From: Erythrobacter sanguineus
GTDB taxonomy: Bacteria > Pseudomonadota > Alphaproteobacteria > Sphingomonadales > Sphingomonadaceae
Reading direction: 5' to 3'
Length of the DNA: 64,000 bases
Assembly (NCBI GenBank): GCA_945878845.1
Contig: CAMCUB010000009.1
Span: 1 to 64,000, forward strand
Positions 42,457-55,069 of this stretch are shown piece by piece. A model generated the notes under the pieces. That model was given only the letters and a program-made list of their open reading frames with translations, searched no databases and was not told where the DNA came from. The translations under genes and the position numbers were made by a program. Positions within the stretch are counted from its first letter, which is position 1. Each line of letters begins with the position of its first letter.

Positions 42457-42740
42457 GTCTTTCTCCTCCAGTCACACAATACAAATCGCGAGTGGATTAC
42501 TATTAATCCTCGCGGGTATTTTAGCTAAAATGTCTTATTTATGTTGTGACTAGAGTAGGATAGAGAGTCGCGGTCATAAGAATTGTAGAATTTGCGCAAT
42601 TCTTTTTGTAGATTCGCGACAATCACTGCGGTCATTCGAAAGGAGGGGCGACGGCGGTCGTCCGAGCGCCGCGACAGGCGGGACTGCGGGGTAGCCATTC
42701 GGGCTCTTCCCTTATCGCAGGTGACGGCTAGAAGCGCGGC
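42457..42740. promoter_or_regulatory. AT-rich intergenic region with several palindromes; one doubtful small frame
   Basis: Lies between two divergently transcribed genes. It includes GGATTA/TAATCC (42494-42509), a perfect 14-base palindrome ATTTTAGCTAAAAT (42518-42531), and AGAATT/AATTCT. The AT content stands out from the surroundings and suggests promoters or a regulator-binding region. A minus-strand frame from 42698 to 42525 (57 residues starting MATPQSRLSRRS, with a GGGAAGAG box upstream) is possible but unsupported otherwise. Confidence 0.4.
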
Positions 42741-43421
42741 ATGCTCCAGCGCGAACTGATCGACACCACGCATATCGAGGACGGGGTCACCCTCGAACTC
42801 TACACCCATGCGGGCCACTTCATGATCGTGATGGGGCGCAACGAGCTGATGAGCACGCGGATGCGCTTTTCGGAGGAGCAGCTCGCCGACCTCACTTTGG
42901 ACCGGTTGGGCAAGGACAATGCGCGCATCCTGATCGGCGGCTACGGCATGGGCTTCACCTATCGCGCAGCCGCCGCCAAGCTCGGCGCCAAGGCGCAGAT
43001 CGTGGTCGCGGAGATTTCCGAGGCGATCATCGATTGGGCCAAAGGGCCGATGGCGGCGCTGACGGGGGAGGGCCTCGCCGACCCGCGCCTTGACCTGAAA
43101 ATCTGCGACGTCGCTGCCCTCATTGACGACGCCAATGACGGCACCTGCGCCAAGTTCGATGCGATCCTGCTCGACGTCGACAACGGCCCCGACGGGATCG
43201 TGCGCGATGCCAATAACCGCATCTATTCGCGCACCGGCCTTGCCAAGGCCCGCGACGCGCTGAAACCCGGCGGCATTCTGGCGGTGTGGTCAGCCGGGCC
43301 CGACCCTGCCTTCCGCAAGCGGCTCTATGATACGGGGCTCACGGTGACCGAGTGGAACGTCCGCTCGCGCCCTAACAACAAGGGCGCGCATCACATCATC
43401 TGGTTCGCTCAGAAGTCGTAG
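42741..43421 (+). CDS. Spermidine synthase-like methyltransferase-fold protein
   Basis: A 226-residue Rossmann protein resembling the catalytic core of polyamine aminopropyltransferases. ARILIGGYGMGFTYRAAAAKLG is the nucleotide-binding loop, VVAEISEAIIDWAK the acidic strand end, and AILLDVDNGPDGIVRD matches the catalytic DxD region. It lacks the long N-terminal domain of full SpeE. It converges on, and overlaps by 13 bases, the DUF481 gene. The product may be a polyamine or an S-adenosyl-derived transfer; unproven. Confidence 0.75.
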   Translation: MLQRELIDTTHIEDGVTLELYTHAGHFMIVMGRNELMSTRMRFSEEQLADLTLDRLGKDNARILIGGYGMGFTYRAAAAKLGAKAQIVVAEISEAIIDWAKGPMAALTGEGLADPRLDLKICDVAALIDDANDGTCAKFDAILLDVDNGPDGIVRDANNRIYSRTGLAKARDALKPGGILAVWSAGPDPAFRKRLYDTGLTVTEWNVRSRPNNKGAHHIIWFAQKS

Positions 43422-44365
43422 ATCAGCGTCACCCGGCTCAGTGTGTCGGTTTGCACCGCGCCCGGCGCCGGGTTGCTGTCATATTCGACCGCGTAGGAAA
43501 ACCGCGCCTTCAGCTTCTTCGCGATCGCCGCATCGAGCCCGGTGACGAGGTCGATCGAGGTGTTGCGCGAATCGATGATCGCGATCGCGGAGCCCCCCGT
43601 CTCGGCGACGGCGTTGGTGTCCTGCGTCAGTTTGATCCGGTTGGTGATCTGCCAGTCAAAATCGAGCGCGATGAGCCCGGCGATGCGGTCCTCGCTGCGG
43701 CCGTCGGTGAACTCGGTGACGCGGTAGGCGGGGCCCGCCTTCAGTGAGAGCTGGACGGCTTTGCCCTTGATCGCCTGATAGCCCATTCCGCCCGAAATCG
43801 CGTAGCGCGCATCGAACCCCTGGAAGCGGTCGGCCTCGTACTGGGCGAGCGCATAGACGTAGAAATTGTCCGACACGTTCAGATTGGGCTCGTAGCGCGC
43901 GAGGAATTGCTCGCGCGTCGTCACTCCGCCGGCGCGCTGGTAATCGGCGCGGCCCGTGAGCCGGTGGCGCCACTTGATCCCCTGCCGGTCGAGCGAGAGT
44001 GCGGCGGTGAAGCCGGTGTTGGAGGTGTTGCCGGTCGAGCGGAACCCGCCGAGTTCGCCCCGGCCGCTCCAATTGTCGAAGAGGTCGGCCTCGCGCAGGG
44101 CGGCGAGCTTGGCCTCTTCCTCGGCCTTCTTGCGCGCCGCGAGCGCGGTGTCGAAATGAGCGACGATGGCGTCGATCTCGGCGGTGTCAGCCGGGTTGGT
44201 CTGGCGCGCAATCTCGGCGATGGTGCGCACCTTGCCCTCGTCGCCGGTGGCAATCGCGGCGTCGATCATCGCACGCACCGGCTCGGGCAGTTCGGCGAGG
44301 GCGGGCGGGGCGGCGCAGAGCAGGCCGGCGGCAATGGCAATGCTGGCGATGCGTTCCGCACTCAT
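43409..44365 (-). CDS. DUF481 outer-membrane beta-barrel protein
   Basis: A 318-residue exported protein. A signal peptide (IASIAIAAGLLCAAPPALA) precedes a helical, charged segment (DTALAARKKAEEEAKLAALREA), then a DUF481 barrel: GELGGFRSTGNTSNTGFTAAL, alternating amphipathic strands, and the terminal strand TDTLSRVTLIYDF ending in Phe. GGGAGCG is 5 bases upstream of the start. The family is salt-stress-induced in some relatives; role here unknown. Confidence 0.85.
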   Translation of the reverse strand: MSAERIASIAIAAGLLCAAPPALAELPEPVRAMIDAAIATGDEGKVRTIAEIARQTNPADTAEIDAIVAHFDTALAARKKAEEEAKLAALREADLFDNWSGRGELGGFRSTGNTSNTGFTAALSLDRQGIKWRHRLTGRADYQRAGGVTTREQFLARYEPNLNVSDNFYVYALAQYEADRFQGFDARYAISGGMGYQAIKGKAVQLSLKAGPAYRVTEFTDGRSEDRIAGLIALDFDWQITNRIKLTQDTNAVAETGGSAIAIIDSRNTSIDLVTGLDAAIAKKLKARFSYAVEYDSNPAPGAVQTDTLSRVTLIYDF

Positions 44366-44656
44366 GGTAGCGCTCCCTTCGGCTCGGCCCTGCATAGCGA
44401 GACGAACCGGGCGAGGGCAAGTCTTGCGACGCGCATCTGAGGAAAGTGCTTTCCTACAGACCCTTGCTTGGGGCAGCTTGCAGGAATGCCCGCTCGCAGC
44501 CCTTCTCGCCCCGCTACGGTCCCTTGCGAGGGAGCCGTGCGCGAGGAGAGAATTTTGCCTTTATACTGTGTCTCATGTGTCTCCTATTTCAGCCTCGCGG
44601 GCGCGAAGCTGAACGGGAGCACCGGCGACTCGGAGGCCGCGAACTCAGCGGACGCC
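44366..44656. other. Intergenic region between gcrA and the DUF481 gene
   Basis: About 290 bases with no supported gene. The gcrA stop is at 44657 and the DUF481 start at 44365, both genes on minus. A minus-strand AGGAGACAC followed by ATG (start near 44577) opens only a 20-codon frame rich in Arg and Lys; it could be a leader peptide but nothing else supports it. It probably holds the promoter of the DUF481 gene. Confidence 0.35.
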
Positions 44657-45367
44657 TTAGCGGACTCTGGGCCCGCCGAAGGGCAGCGGCGGGGGCGGGC
44701 GGCGCACACCGCGCGGCAGCTGCGCCTGGTAGGCGCGGCCGCAATGCTCGACGCAATAGGGGAAGCCGGGGTTCACCTGCTCACCGCAGAAGTGGAAGTC
44801 GGGCTCGCCCGGGTGGCCCATCGGCCAACGGCACACCTTGTCCGACAGATCGAGCAGGCTGGTCTTGCCGGCGATCTCGGCGCTCGGCTTGGCGGGCACC
44901 AGACGGCGCGGCGGAGCGGGCGGGATCGGGGCCTGCTGGTCGCCCGGGCCCTGACGCAGGAAGCCGCCGGGGCCGACCGAGACGATCTTGGGGAGGTTCT
45001 CGGGCGGCGGGGCAGGGGCGGCGCCGTCAGCCGCAGCAGGCTCGGCGCGCGGCGCGGGGGCCGCAGCACGCGGGGCAGGGCGCTCGGCGGCCTCGACCGG
45101 CGCACGCTCGGGCACTTCGGCGGGCGCGCGGGGCGCAGCGGCCGGTGCGGGCGCGGCCGGCTTCTTGGCAGCGGGAGCGGCGGCAGCGGGCTTCTTCTTC
45201 TCGTTCGCCTTGACCGGGGACGGGCGCGCCTTGAGGCCGAGGCGATGCGCCTTGCCGATCACCGCGTTGCGGCTGACCCCGCCCAGTTCGGTGGCAATCT
45301 CGCTGGCAGTCGCGCCGCCTTCCCACATCTTCCTGAGCGTTGCGATGCGCTCGTCTGTCCAGCTCAT
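44657..45367 (-). CDS. gcrA: Cell-cycle regulator GcrA
   Basis: A 236-residue alphaproteobacterial regulator that acts with sigma-70 at methylated GANTC promoters. The N-terminal DNA-binding domain is MSWTDERIATLRKMWEGGAT and VSRNAVIGKAHRLGLKAR. A long Ala/Pro/Glu linker follows, then the C-terminal sigma-interacting part (KVCRWPMGHPGEPDFHFCGE, YCVEHCGRAYQ). The linker is longer than in many relatives. It is a core, species-wide gene and marks the organism as alphaproteobacterial. Confidence 0.95.
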   Translation of the reverse strand: MSWTDERIATLRKMWEGGATASEIATELGGVSRNAVIGKAHRLGLKARPSPVKANEKKKPAAAAPAAKKPAAPAPAAAPRAPAEVPERAPVEAAERPAPRAAAPAPRAEPAAADGAAPAPPPENLPKIVSVGPGGFLRQGPGDQQAPIPPAPPRRLVPAKPSAEIAGKTSLLDLSDKVCRWPMGHPGEPDFHFCGEQVNPGFPYCVEHCGRAYQAQLPRGVRRPPPPLPFGGPRVR

Positions 45368-45443
45368 AGTGATCTACCTGTTCCTGTGTGCCCAAGGAGG
45401 GGCGCCGGGTGCTTGTCAGCGGCGAGGGCCCAGCCTAGGCATC

Positions 45444-46352
45444 ATGCCCATGGCTGACAACGCAACTGCAAACCCCTCCGGCAATGCCGCTCCCGTGACG
45501 GATGTGACGGCTGATGACAAGACCGGCGGGAGCTTCCGGTTCACCCCGCGTGGGCAACCCGTGATCATCGGGGTCAATCGCGTGGGGCTCTCGGCCCTCT
45601 ATATGAAGGAGGTGCGGCGGTTTCTCAAGGTCCAGACGCAGACGATCTGGGCTCCGGCCTTCACAACGCTGCTGTTTCTGGTGATTTTCACGGTCGCACT
45701 GGGCCGTGAGGGCCGCGAAGTGCTGGGCGTGCCCTTCGCCACCTTCGTCGCGCCGGGCCTGATCGTGATGGCGATGATGCAGAACGCCTTTGCCAATTCG
45801 AGCTTCTCGCTGCTGTCGGGCAAGATGCAGGGGACGATCATCGACCTGTTGATGCCGCCGCTGTCCTCGGGCGAGCTGATGGCGGGGATCCTTGCCGCCG
45901 CCGTCACCCGCGCGGTGCTGGTGGGCTTTGCGGTCGCGCTCGCCATGGCGCTGTGGCCGGGGGTGTCGCTGGCGCCTGCGCACCTCTGGGCGATTGTGTG
46001 GTTCGGGCTGATGGGGGCGCTGCTGCTGGCGACCATCGGCCTTGCGACCTCGATCTGGGCCGAGAAGTTCGATCACAACGCTGCCGTCACCAACTTCATC
46101 ATCGCGCCGCTCTCGCTGCTGTCGGGCACCTTCTACACCATCGAGAACCTCCACGGGGTGTTCCAGACGGTGAGCCGCTTGAACCCGTTCTTCTATGTGA
46201 TCTCGGGCTTCCGCTATGGCTTCCTTGGCCAAAGCGACATGGGGGACGCTGCGCATGTGGCGGCGGCGGGCGCGGGGCTGCTTGTGCTCAATGGCGTGCT
46301 GGCGGCGGGCGTCTATGCGCTCCTTCGCAGCGGCTGGAAGCTCAAGAGCTGA
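45444..46352 (+). CDS. ABC-2 type transporter permease
   Basis: A 302-residue membrane protein with six hydrophobic segments: ALYMKEVRRFLKVQTQTIWAP and then TTLLFLVIFTVALG onward. The ABC-2 signature region GTFYTIENLHGVFQTVSRLNP is present. No ATPase gene accompanies it in this window. The frame runs on upstream from about 44988, but the start MPMADNATA at 45444 is chosen because the upstream part is the reverse of gcrA. The substrate may be polysaccharide or drug. Confidence 0.85.
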   Translation: MPMADNATANPSGNAAPVTDVTADDKTGGSFRFTPRGQPVIIGVNRVGLSALYMKEVRRFLKVQTQTIWAPAFTTLLFLVIFTVALGREGREVLGVPFATFVAPGLIVMAMMQNAFANSSFSLLSGKMQGTIIDLLMPPLSSGELMAGILAAAVTRAVLVGFAVALAMALWPGVSLAPAHLWAIVWFGLMGALLLATIGLATSIWAEKFDHNAAVTNFIIAPLSLLSGTFYTIENLHGVFQTVSRLNPFFYVISGFRYGFLGQSDMGDAAHVAAAGAGLLVLNGVLAAGVYALLRSGWKLKS

Positions 46353-46962
46353 GCGCGGCGGCGGGCCCGGCGGGCAGGGCGCCCGACGCGAGCCGCTCGA
46401 TAGCCGCGCCTGCGCCGGAAACCTCGGCTACGGGGCTGATGTCAAAATACTCGGTCTGCCGGTCGCCGTCGCTGTCGCGTCCGATCCGCACCGTGAGCCG
46501 CAGCCAGCCCGAGCCGTCGTGCCGCTCCCGGCGTTGGGCCGGGCCGACGCGGTCGGCGGGGACGGTGTCGATGGTGAGGTCGCGTCCGATCGCGAGCTTC
46601 AGCACACGCTTTGCGGTGACGACATACAGCACCCGCCCACGCTCCCACAGCGGGACGAAGGGCCGCGAGAGCATCCACGCGCCGACCGCGACGAAGGGGA
46701 CGCCGAACAGCGGGAACGCCCAGGCGACAAGCCCCACGTCCTCGACCCCGCCGTGCGCGACTGCGGTGGCGGCGATGCCCGTCCAGGCGAGCGCGAACGC
46801 CGTCCATGGCACTGCGAAGATATAAGACAGGAAGTGCTTGGGATCGATCTGCGCCAGCTGCCAGCCGTGCCATTCGACGGTCTCGCCCGCTTGCAACTCG
46901 CGCTCGAGCGCCAGCCGGAGCCGGGCCATTGCGGTGTTGTCGGGTTGCTGCTGATCGACCAT
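46342..46962 (-). CDS. Membrane protein with PH-like domain, function unknown
   Basis: A 206-residue protein with an N-terminal polar part (AGETVEWHGWQLAQIDP), two hydrophobic spans (YIFAVPWTAFALAWTGIAATA, GLVAWAFPLFGVPFVAVGAW) and a C-terminal bacterial PH-like barrel: RVLYVVTAKRVLKLAIGRDL. The layout matches the bPH2/YdbS-like group. It ends inside the 3' end of the permease gene (10-base overlap, convergent). No function can be assigned. Confidence 0.65.
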   Translation of the reverse strand: MVDQQQPDNTAMARLRLALERELQAGETVEWHGWQLAQIDPKHFLSYIFAVPWTAFALAWTGIAATAVAHGGVEDVGLVAWAFPLFGVPFVAVGAWMLSRPFVPLWERGRVLYVVTAKRVLKLAIGRDLTIDTVPADRVGPAQRRERHDGSGWLRLTVRIGRDSDGDRQTEYFDISPVAEVSGAGAAIERLASGALPAGPAAALSS

Positions 46963-46989
46963 GCCCCGCCTTCTAGCAGGGCAAGGTTG

Positions 46990-47370
46990 TCAATGTGTGA
47001 GCGAGGCTCTCATCCGGTAGCGACCATCCTTGAAGCTGTCGAACAGCTGGCGCACCGTCGGGTGATCGACCGGGCCGCCTTCCGCATCGGCGACAAGGTT
47101 GCCCTGGCTTACATAGGCGACGTAGGACGAATCCTCGTTCTCGGCGAGCAGGTGGTAGAAGGGCTGGTCGCGCCGCGGGCGGATGTCCTCGGGGATCGAC
47201 TGGTACCACTCTTCGGAATTGGCGAAGACCGGGTCGATGTCGAAGACCACACCGCGGAAGGCGAGCAGGCGGTGGCGGACCACATCGCCGATCCCGAAGC
47301 GGGCGCGGGTCTGGCGCGGCGCGATGATCGTGCGTCCGGCCTGGCTCGAGAAGAACTCTGCACGTTCCAT
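46990..47370 (-). CDS. hspQ: Heat-shock protein HspQ
   Basis: A 126-residue protein of the HspQ/YccV (hemimethylated-DNA-binding) family. RARFGIGDVVRHRLLAFRGVVFDIDPVFANSEEWY and QPFYHLLAENEDSSYVAYVSQGNLVAD are diagnostic. In enterobacteria HspQ is a specificity factor for Lon and a DnaA-destabilising factor. The start ATG at 47370 is used; a TTG start 3 codons upstream is less likely. It lies 182 bases from the divergent tRNA-Ser gene. Confidence 0.9.
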   Translation of the reverse strand: MERAEFFSSQAGRTIIAPRQTRARFGIGDVVRHRLLAFRGVVFDIDPVFANSEEWYQSIPEDIRPRRDQPFYHLLAENEDSSYVAYVSQGNLVADAEGGPVDHPTVRQLFDSFKDGRYRMRASLTH

Positions 47371-47551
47371 GGGCGGCAATATGGACCTTTACCTGCCCAA
47401 AACAAGCACTCTGGATCAAGCCGTGCCGGATATGCCCGCATTTTGTGCGCCCGCCCCTCTTGGCAAGGCCGAAACCTTGGGCTAACGGGCGCGCTCCCTG
47501 ACGCCCGCCGCCTATCGACCAGACGGCCCAGACACGCGCGACAGGCCTCGC

Positions 47552-47641
47552 GGAGAGGTGGCAGAGTGGTCGAATGCGCCGCACTCGAAATGCGGTTTAC
47601 CGGCAACGGTAACGTGGGTTCGAATCCCACCCTCTCCGCCA
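47552..47641 (+). tRNA. tRNA-Ser(CGA)
   Basis: A 90-nt class II tRNA. Acceptor stem GGAGAGG pairs with CCTCTCC, the anticodon loop reads CTCGAAA with anticodon CGA (decodes UCG), and the variable arm is long (ACCGGCAACGGT). The T loop GTTCGAATC and encoded CCA end are intact. It borders an AT-richer, acquired-looking stretch, a frequent position for integration. Confidence 0.96.
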
Positions 47642-47955
47642 ATATGCATTGTTTTATATGATTAAAATTCCAAAAATGCGGCGTTTTACCATAAGCGCTC
47701 CCTAAAAGAGGTCTGGCTTGAATGGGTCATCCCTTCGCGGTTCAGTGGCTAAATCAATGGGCCACACGCTATCCCAGCCGCTTCGCTTCGATTATCGATT
47801 TTGACCACGCCCTACCCCCCGGGGTGGGGCCGAGAGCGACCTGACTGTCGCGGGCTGACCCCGCGAGAAATTTTTTTGCAGATGAACTGGAAAATCCGAA
47901 CCGGCCCGGCTTATCCGCAAACGGGGGCTATGCCCGTGGAAATGTGGTGTTTGTC
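47642..47955. other. AT-rich DNA after the tRNA with possible decayed HNH-type gene
   Basis: A 314-base gap without an intact gene. Right after the tRNA it is AT-rich. In the plus strand, split frames read PFAVQWLNQWATRYPSRF (from about 47722) and, in another frame, NPNRPGLSANGGYARGNVVF. The second resembles the end of phage/HNH-type endonuclease fragments. Stop codons and frame changes suggest a broken gene. Base composition differs from the flanks, in line with acquired DNA. Confidence 0.4.
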
Positions 47956-49152
47956 CTAGGGCGCCCGATGCATTGTGTGGTGTTCGTTGGCGACAAAGCG
48001 CACCTCTTCGGAATGTTCACCCAGCTTTGGCGCGTGATCGAGAACCGGACGCTCATAGTCGTCGAAACGGATCGGTGGCTGTATCTCGAAATAGTCACCT
48101 TCCGTCGGATGGGTGCGGCGTTTAAAGAAGCCGCTAGCTTCGAGATGGGGATCATTTTTGATTTCGGAGATATCACGCGCTGCTTGAGCTGGTATCTGTG
48201 CCTCGTGGCAAAGCACGAGTAACTCCGCTGTAGTGAAGTTCTGCGTTAGTCGCGCAATCTCCTGATAGAGAGGCGCTATATTGATGGAACGCAGCTTAAA
48301 GGTTGCGAACCGCTCATCCGAGAGAAAGCTCGGATTCCCAAGCATCTCAAAGATACGCGGCCACGCTTCATCGGTATAAGCGACGATACCGATATAGCCG
48401 TCTGAGGTAGGAAAGGGCTGCCGATCGGGATCGACCTGACGGCCATAGCAGATCGGAGCATTCGGCGGGTCGAATGTTTCACCCGCTAGGTGTTCAAGCA
48501 GCATGAAGCTGGTGAATGCCTCGAACATCGGGACTTCGACACGTTGGCCGTGACCGGTGCGTAGCTTATGTATAATTGCTGCTAAAACGGCATAGGCACC
48601 ATGCAGGCCAGCAACCTTGTCCGCAATGAGCGAAGGAAGGTAACGCGCGCGCGGATCGCCATCGACCCGGCTTAGCAAACTCGTGGTGCCGCTAGCTGCC
48701 TGGATCACGTCGTCGTAGGCTTGTAAATCGGCATAAGGCCCATCTTGAGCGAAGCCGAGGCAATGGACGTAGATGATCTCCGGATTGATCGCCTTCACAC
48801 TGGCGTAGTCGAGTCCTACCCGCTCGGCTGCCTTGCCGCGGATGTTCAGTATGAAAACGTCTGTGACGCGCAGGAGGCTCTTCAAGATTGCATTATCGTC
48901 AGGCTCTTTGAGGTTCAGGACCGCAGATTTCTTGCCGCGGTTGATCGTCATGAACCCCGGGCTCATCCCCTTAGTCGCGACCGCCCTTCCGGACCATCTG
49001 AACGAATCCCCGCTTCCAGGTGCTTCGATCTTCGTTACTTCAGCACCAAGGTCGGCGAGCAATTGGGTGCAGTAGGGCCCGAATACCACGCTGGTCAGGT
49101 CGAGGACCTTAACCCCTTCGAGCATTGCTTTTCCGTCTGATGTAGCGATCAT
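47956..49152 (-). CDS. CaiB/BaiF family (class III) CoA-transferase, acquired-looking
   Basis: A 398-residue class III CoA-transferase: LEGVKVLDLTSVVFGPYCTQLLADLGAEVTKIEAPGSGD opens the fold, VLNLKEPDD and the conserved Asp region QAYDDVIQAASGTTSLL follow, then VEVPMFEAFTSFML. The third codon positions are clearly richer in A/T than neighbouring genes, suggesting horizontal acquisition. It lies next to tRNA-Ser and upstream of an amidohydrolase on the same strand. The CoA donor and acid acceptor are unknown. Confidence 0.88.
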   Translation of the reverse strand: MIATSDGKAMLEGVKVLDLTSVVFGPYCTQLLADLGAEVTKIEAPGSGDSFRWSGRAVATKGMSPGFMTINRGKKSAVLNLKEPDDNAILKSLLRVTDVFILNIRGKAAERVGLDYASVKAINPEIIYVHCLGFAQDGPYADLQAYDDVIQAASGTTSLLSRVDGDPRARYLPSLIADKVAGLHGAYAVLAAIIHKLRTGHGQRVEVPMFEAFTSFMLLEHLAGETFDPPNAPICYGRQVDPDRQPFPTSDGYIGIVAYTDEAWPRIFEMLGNPSFLSDERFATFKLRSINIAPLYQEIARLTQNFTTAELLVLCHEAQIPAQAARDISEIKNDPHLEASGFFKRRTHPTEGDYFEIQPPIRFDDYERPVLDHAPKLGEHSEEVRFVANEHHTMHRAP

Positions 49153-49242
49153 GAGCCTGTTGACCTCGTTTTGCGCTTTTCGACTAATGCGGTGACCCCT
49201 AGCGGTACTGCTTGAACAAGGCAGTCAACCCGTTTCGCTACT

Positions 49243-51000
49243 TCAACTCCGCACCAGTCGCCCCGGCCGCGCGCCAGTGTCCGCGTCGTTCTCGCGGATC
49301 ATCACGCCATTGCAGAAGGTGGCGGCATAGCCCTTCACCGGCTGCATCAGGCGCGTGCCGCCTGCGGGCAGATCATGGTGCGCCACGTGGGGGGAGACGG
49401 TAAGGCCGGCGTAGTCGATGACATTGATGTCGGCCCGCTTGCCGGCTTGCAGCAGGCCGCGATCGCTGAAGCCGTAGAGCGCGGCGTTGCGCGCAGTCTG
49501 CTTGTGGACGAGGTATTCCAGCGGCAAGGTTGGCCCGCTCTTGCGGTCGCGCGTCCAGTAGCTGAGCTGGGTGGTGGGCATCGTGGCATCGCAGATCAGC
49601 GTGACATGCGCGCCCGCATCGCTCAGGCCGGTGACCGTATCGGGATGGCGCAGCATCTCTTCCAACACGGCAAGGCTCTTCTGCTGATCGCCTTGCGTCA
49701 GCGCCTGGAACGAGCGGCCTTCGTCCTCCAGCATCACATCGTAAAGGTATTCGAGCGCATCGCGCCGCTCTGCCTTGGCCCGGGCGCCGATGGAGGCGGA
49801 TTTGTCGGCTTCGAGGTTGATAGGTTCGGAGAGCGGATAGAGGCTGTAAGCCCCGCGCCGGAATAGGCCGTAAACGTTCTGCATCGACCCCGGCGCTTCG
49901 TGCGGCACATCCCGTTCCGACAGGATCTGGCGCTTGATTTCCGGATCGCGCATTGCCTTAACGCGCTCCGGCAGCGGCAGGTGCGCGAGCTTCTCAAGAT
50001 AGGTCGGGCGGCGCATGAATGCGTGATAGCTAGAAAGGCCGTGGATGAAGCCGATGATGCGCGAGGGTACCTGCGGAAAGAGGTGCGCGCCGCCTTCGTT
50101 CGCTTCGCGGCAACGCTCCAGCATCTGCCGCCACAGATCGGGCGCATATTCGCGGATTTCGACCAGCGTGAAGGTGAGCGGGCGACCGCTTTCCTCCGAT
50201 ATGCGGCGGAACAGTTCGAGCTCCGCCAGCGGTTCGCTGCGTTCACCGCCGAGCGCTTCGAGCTTGCCCACTGTGCCCGCCGGGATCGCCTCGATCACAC
50301 CCTTGCCCAGCTTCCGGAAGCGGCGGGCGATGGCAAGAAGTTCTTCCTCTGGCGCAAAGGTCCCCGGCACCGGTTCGCCCCACAGCGCGCGGTGACCGAT
50401 GGTGCGTGAGGTGGAAAATCCGACCGCGCCTGCCGCGACGGCTTCCTCGACGAGATCGGCGATGTGCTCGATCTCGTCGGGCGTCGCGTCCTCGTTCGTG
50501 CGCCCGCGCTCGCCCATCGCATAATAACGTACCGCGCCGTGGGGGATCTGCGCGCCGACATCGATCGCGTAAGTGCGCGAGGCGATGTAATCCATGTACT
50601 CGGGAAAGCTTTCCCAGCGGCCCCATTCAATCCCTTCGTATAGCGCGGTGCCGGGGATGTCTTCCACCCCCTCCATCAGCTCGATCAATTCCTTTTCCTG
50701 CCCGGGACGCACAGGTGCGAAGCCGACGCCGCAATTGCCCATAACCACAGTGGTGACACCGTTGTGAGAGGAAGGCGCGAGCGCGTCGTCCCAGCTGACT
50801 TGGCCATCATAATGCGTGTGGATATCGATCCAACCAGGGGTGACGATGTGTCCCTCGGCCGCGATCTCGCGTTGCGCCGCGCCGGAAATCTTCGGGGCCA
50901 CCTCGGTGATCACCCCGTCTTTGAACGCCACGTCGCCAATGAACGGCGTGCCGCCCGAGCCATCTACGATCCTGCCGCCACGAATGATCACGTCATGCAT
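49243..51000 (-). CDS. D-aminoacylase-type amidohydrolase
   Basis: A 585-residue zinc amidohydrolase of the N-acyl-D-amino-acid deacylase group. [17 protein letters not shown] opens the composite beta domain; the metal sites are [14 protein letters not shown] and, later, [17 protein letters not shown] lies near the end. [17 protein letters not shown] is characteristic. GAGAGG lies 8 bases before the start. It precedes the CoA-transferase with a 90-base gap, so they may be co-transcribed; together they suggest degradation of an acylated amino compound. Confidence 0.88.
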   Translation of the reverse strand: MHDVIIRGGRIVDGSGGTPFIGDVAFKDGVITEVAPKISGAAQREIAAEGHIVTPGWIDIHTHYDGQVSWDDALAPSSHNGVTTVVMGNCGVGFAPVRPGQEKELIELMEGVEDIPGTALYEGIEWGRWESFPEYMDYIASRTYAIDVGAQIPHGAVRYYAMGERGRTNEDATPDEIEHIADLVEEAVAAGAVGFSTSRTIGHRALWGEPVPGTFAPEEELLAIARRFRKLGKGVIEAIPAGTVGKLEALGGERSEPLAELELFRRISEESGRPLTFTLVEIREYAPDLWRQMLERCREANEGGAHLFPQVPSRIIGFIHGLSSYHAFMRRPTYLEKLAHLPLPERVKAMRDPEIKRQILSERDVPHEAPGSMQNVYGLFRRGAYSLYPLSEPINLEADKSASIGARAKAERRDALEYLYDVMLEDEGRSFQALTQGDQQKSLAVLEEMLRHPDTVTGLSDAGAHVTLICDATMPTTQLSYWTRDRKSGPTLPLEYLVHKQTARNAALYGFSDRGLLQAGKRADINVIDYAGLTVSPHVAHHDLPAGGTRLMQPVKGYAATFCNGVMIRENDADTGARPGRLVRS

Positions 51001-51244
51001 CAGGATTACCTCTCTCGGTTCTTTTGCGGAAGACTATGGAACTTCGCGACGGCGCGCCCCCAGTAAAAATGCTCAGCGCACGACCTCGCTGCCCTTCACA
51101 ACGCGCGCCCCGCGTTAAAGCACCGTGACGTCGGCGGCGGGAGACCACCCGCACTATAGTAGCCGAATTTGCTCGGACCCTTGCCCATATCCACAGAATC
51201 CAGCATTATAGACATGCAGTCCGGTCAGTCCCGGCTGTGAGGCG

Positions 51245-51358
51245 TAGGAACCTCGCGAACGTGATCACCGGTCAGATTTATTCTGGCCGGGTGGCTGTCG
51301 CGTATGTCCAAGGCTCTGCCCAAAGGCGGCAGCGCCTTGTGATCACGCAGGGTTCCTA
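51245..51358. ncRNA. Candidate structured RNA or inverted-repeat element
   Basis: The closing stem has two blocks, TAGGAACC (51245-51252) with GGTTCCTA (51351-51358) and GTGATCAC (51261-51268) with GTGATCAC (51339-51346). It encloses a hairpin, CCGGTCAGA/TCTGGCCGG (51268-51290, one G-U), and a second, GGCTCTGCC/GGCAGCGCC (51312-51336, one mismatch). This forms a three-way junction ending about 42 bases before the next ATG. It could be a cis-acting leader or a small mobile repeat. The remainder of 51001-51400 has no supported gene. Confidence 0.4.
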
Positions 51359-51388
51359 ACACCCGGCTTGGCCGGCGCCTCTGATTAA

Positions 51389-55006
<3,618 letters not shown>

Positions 55007-55011
<5 letters not shown>

Positions 55012-55025
55012 CAATCATTCGCAAT
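55007..55025. promoter_or_regulatory. Fur-box-like site before the TonB receptor
   Basis: ATTGACAATCATTCGCAAT, with the complement ATTGCGAATGATTGTCAAT, resembles the GATAATGATTATC-type iron box. It overlaps the glgX stop and lies 45 bases before the receptor start, indicating iron-repressed expression. Confidence 0.55.
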
Positions 55026-55069
55026 AGCAAGAAATGCGGGCCTCCTTCTCGACCCGATCCGGAGTCCCG

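Noticed and set aside
47944-48222. A 92-codon plus-strand frame after the tRNA
   Set aside because: Mostly antisense to the CoA-transferase; only its first residues belong to the possible broken HNH-like frame.
51001-51240. Additional genes in the gap after the amidohydrolase
   Set aside because: Only short frames without ribosome sites or motifs; treated as non-coding boundary DNA.
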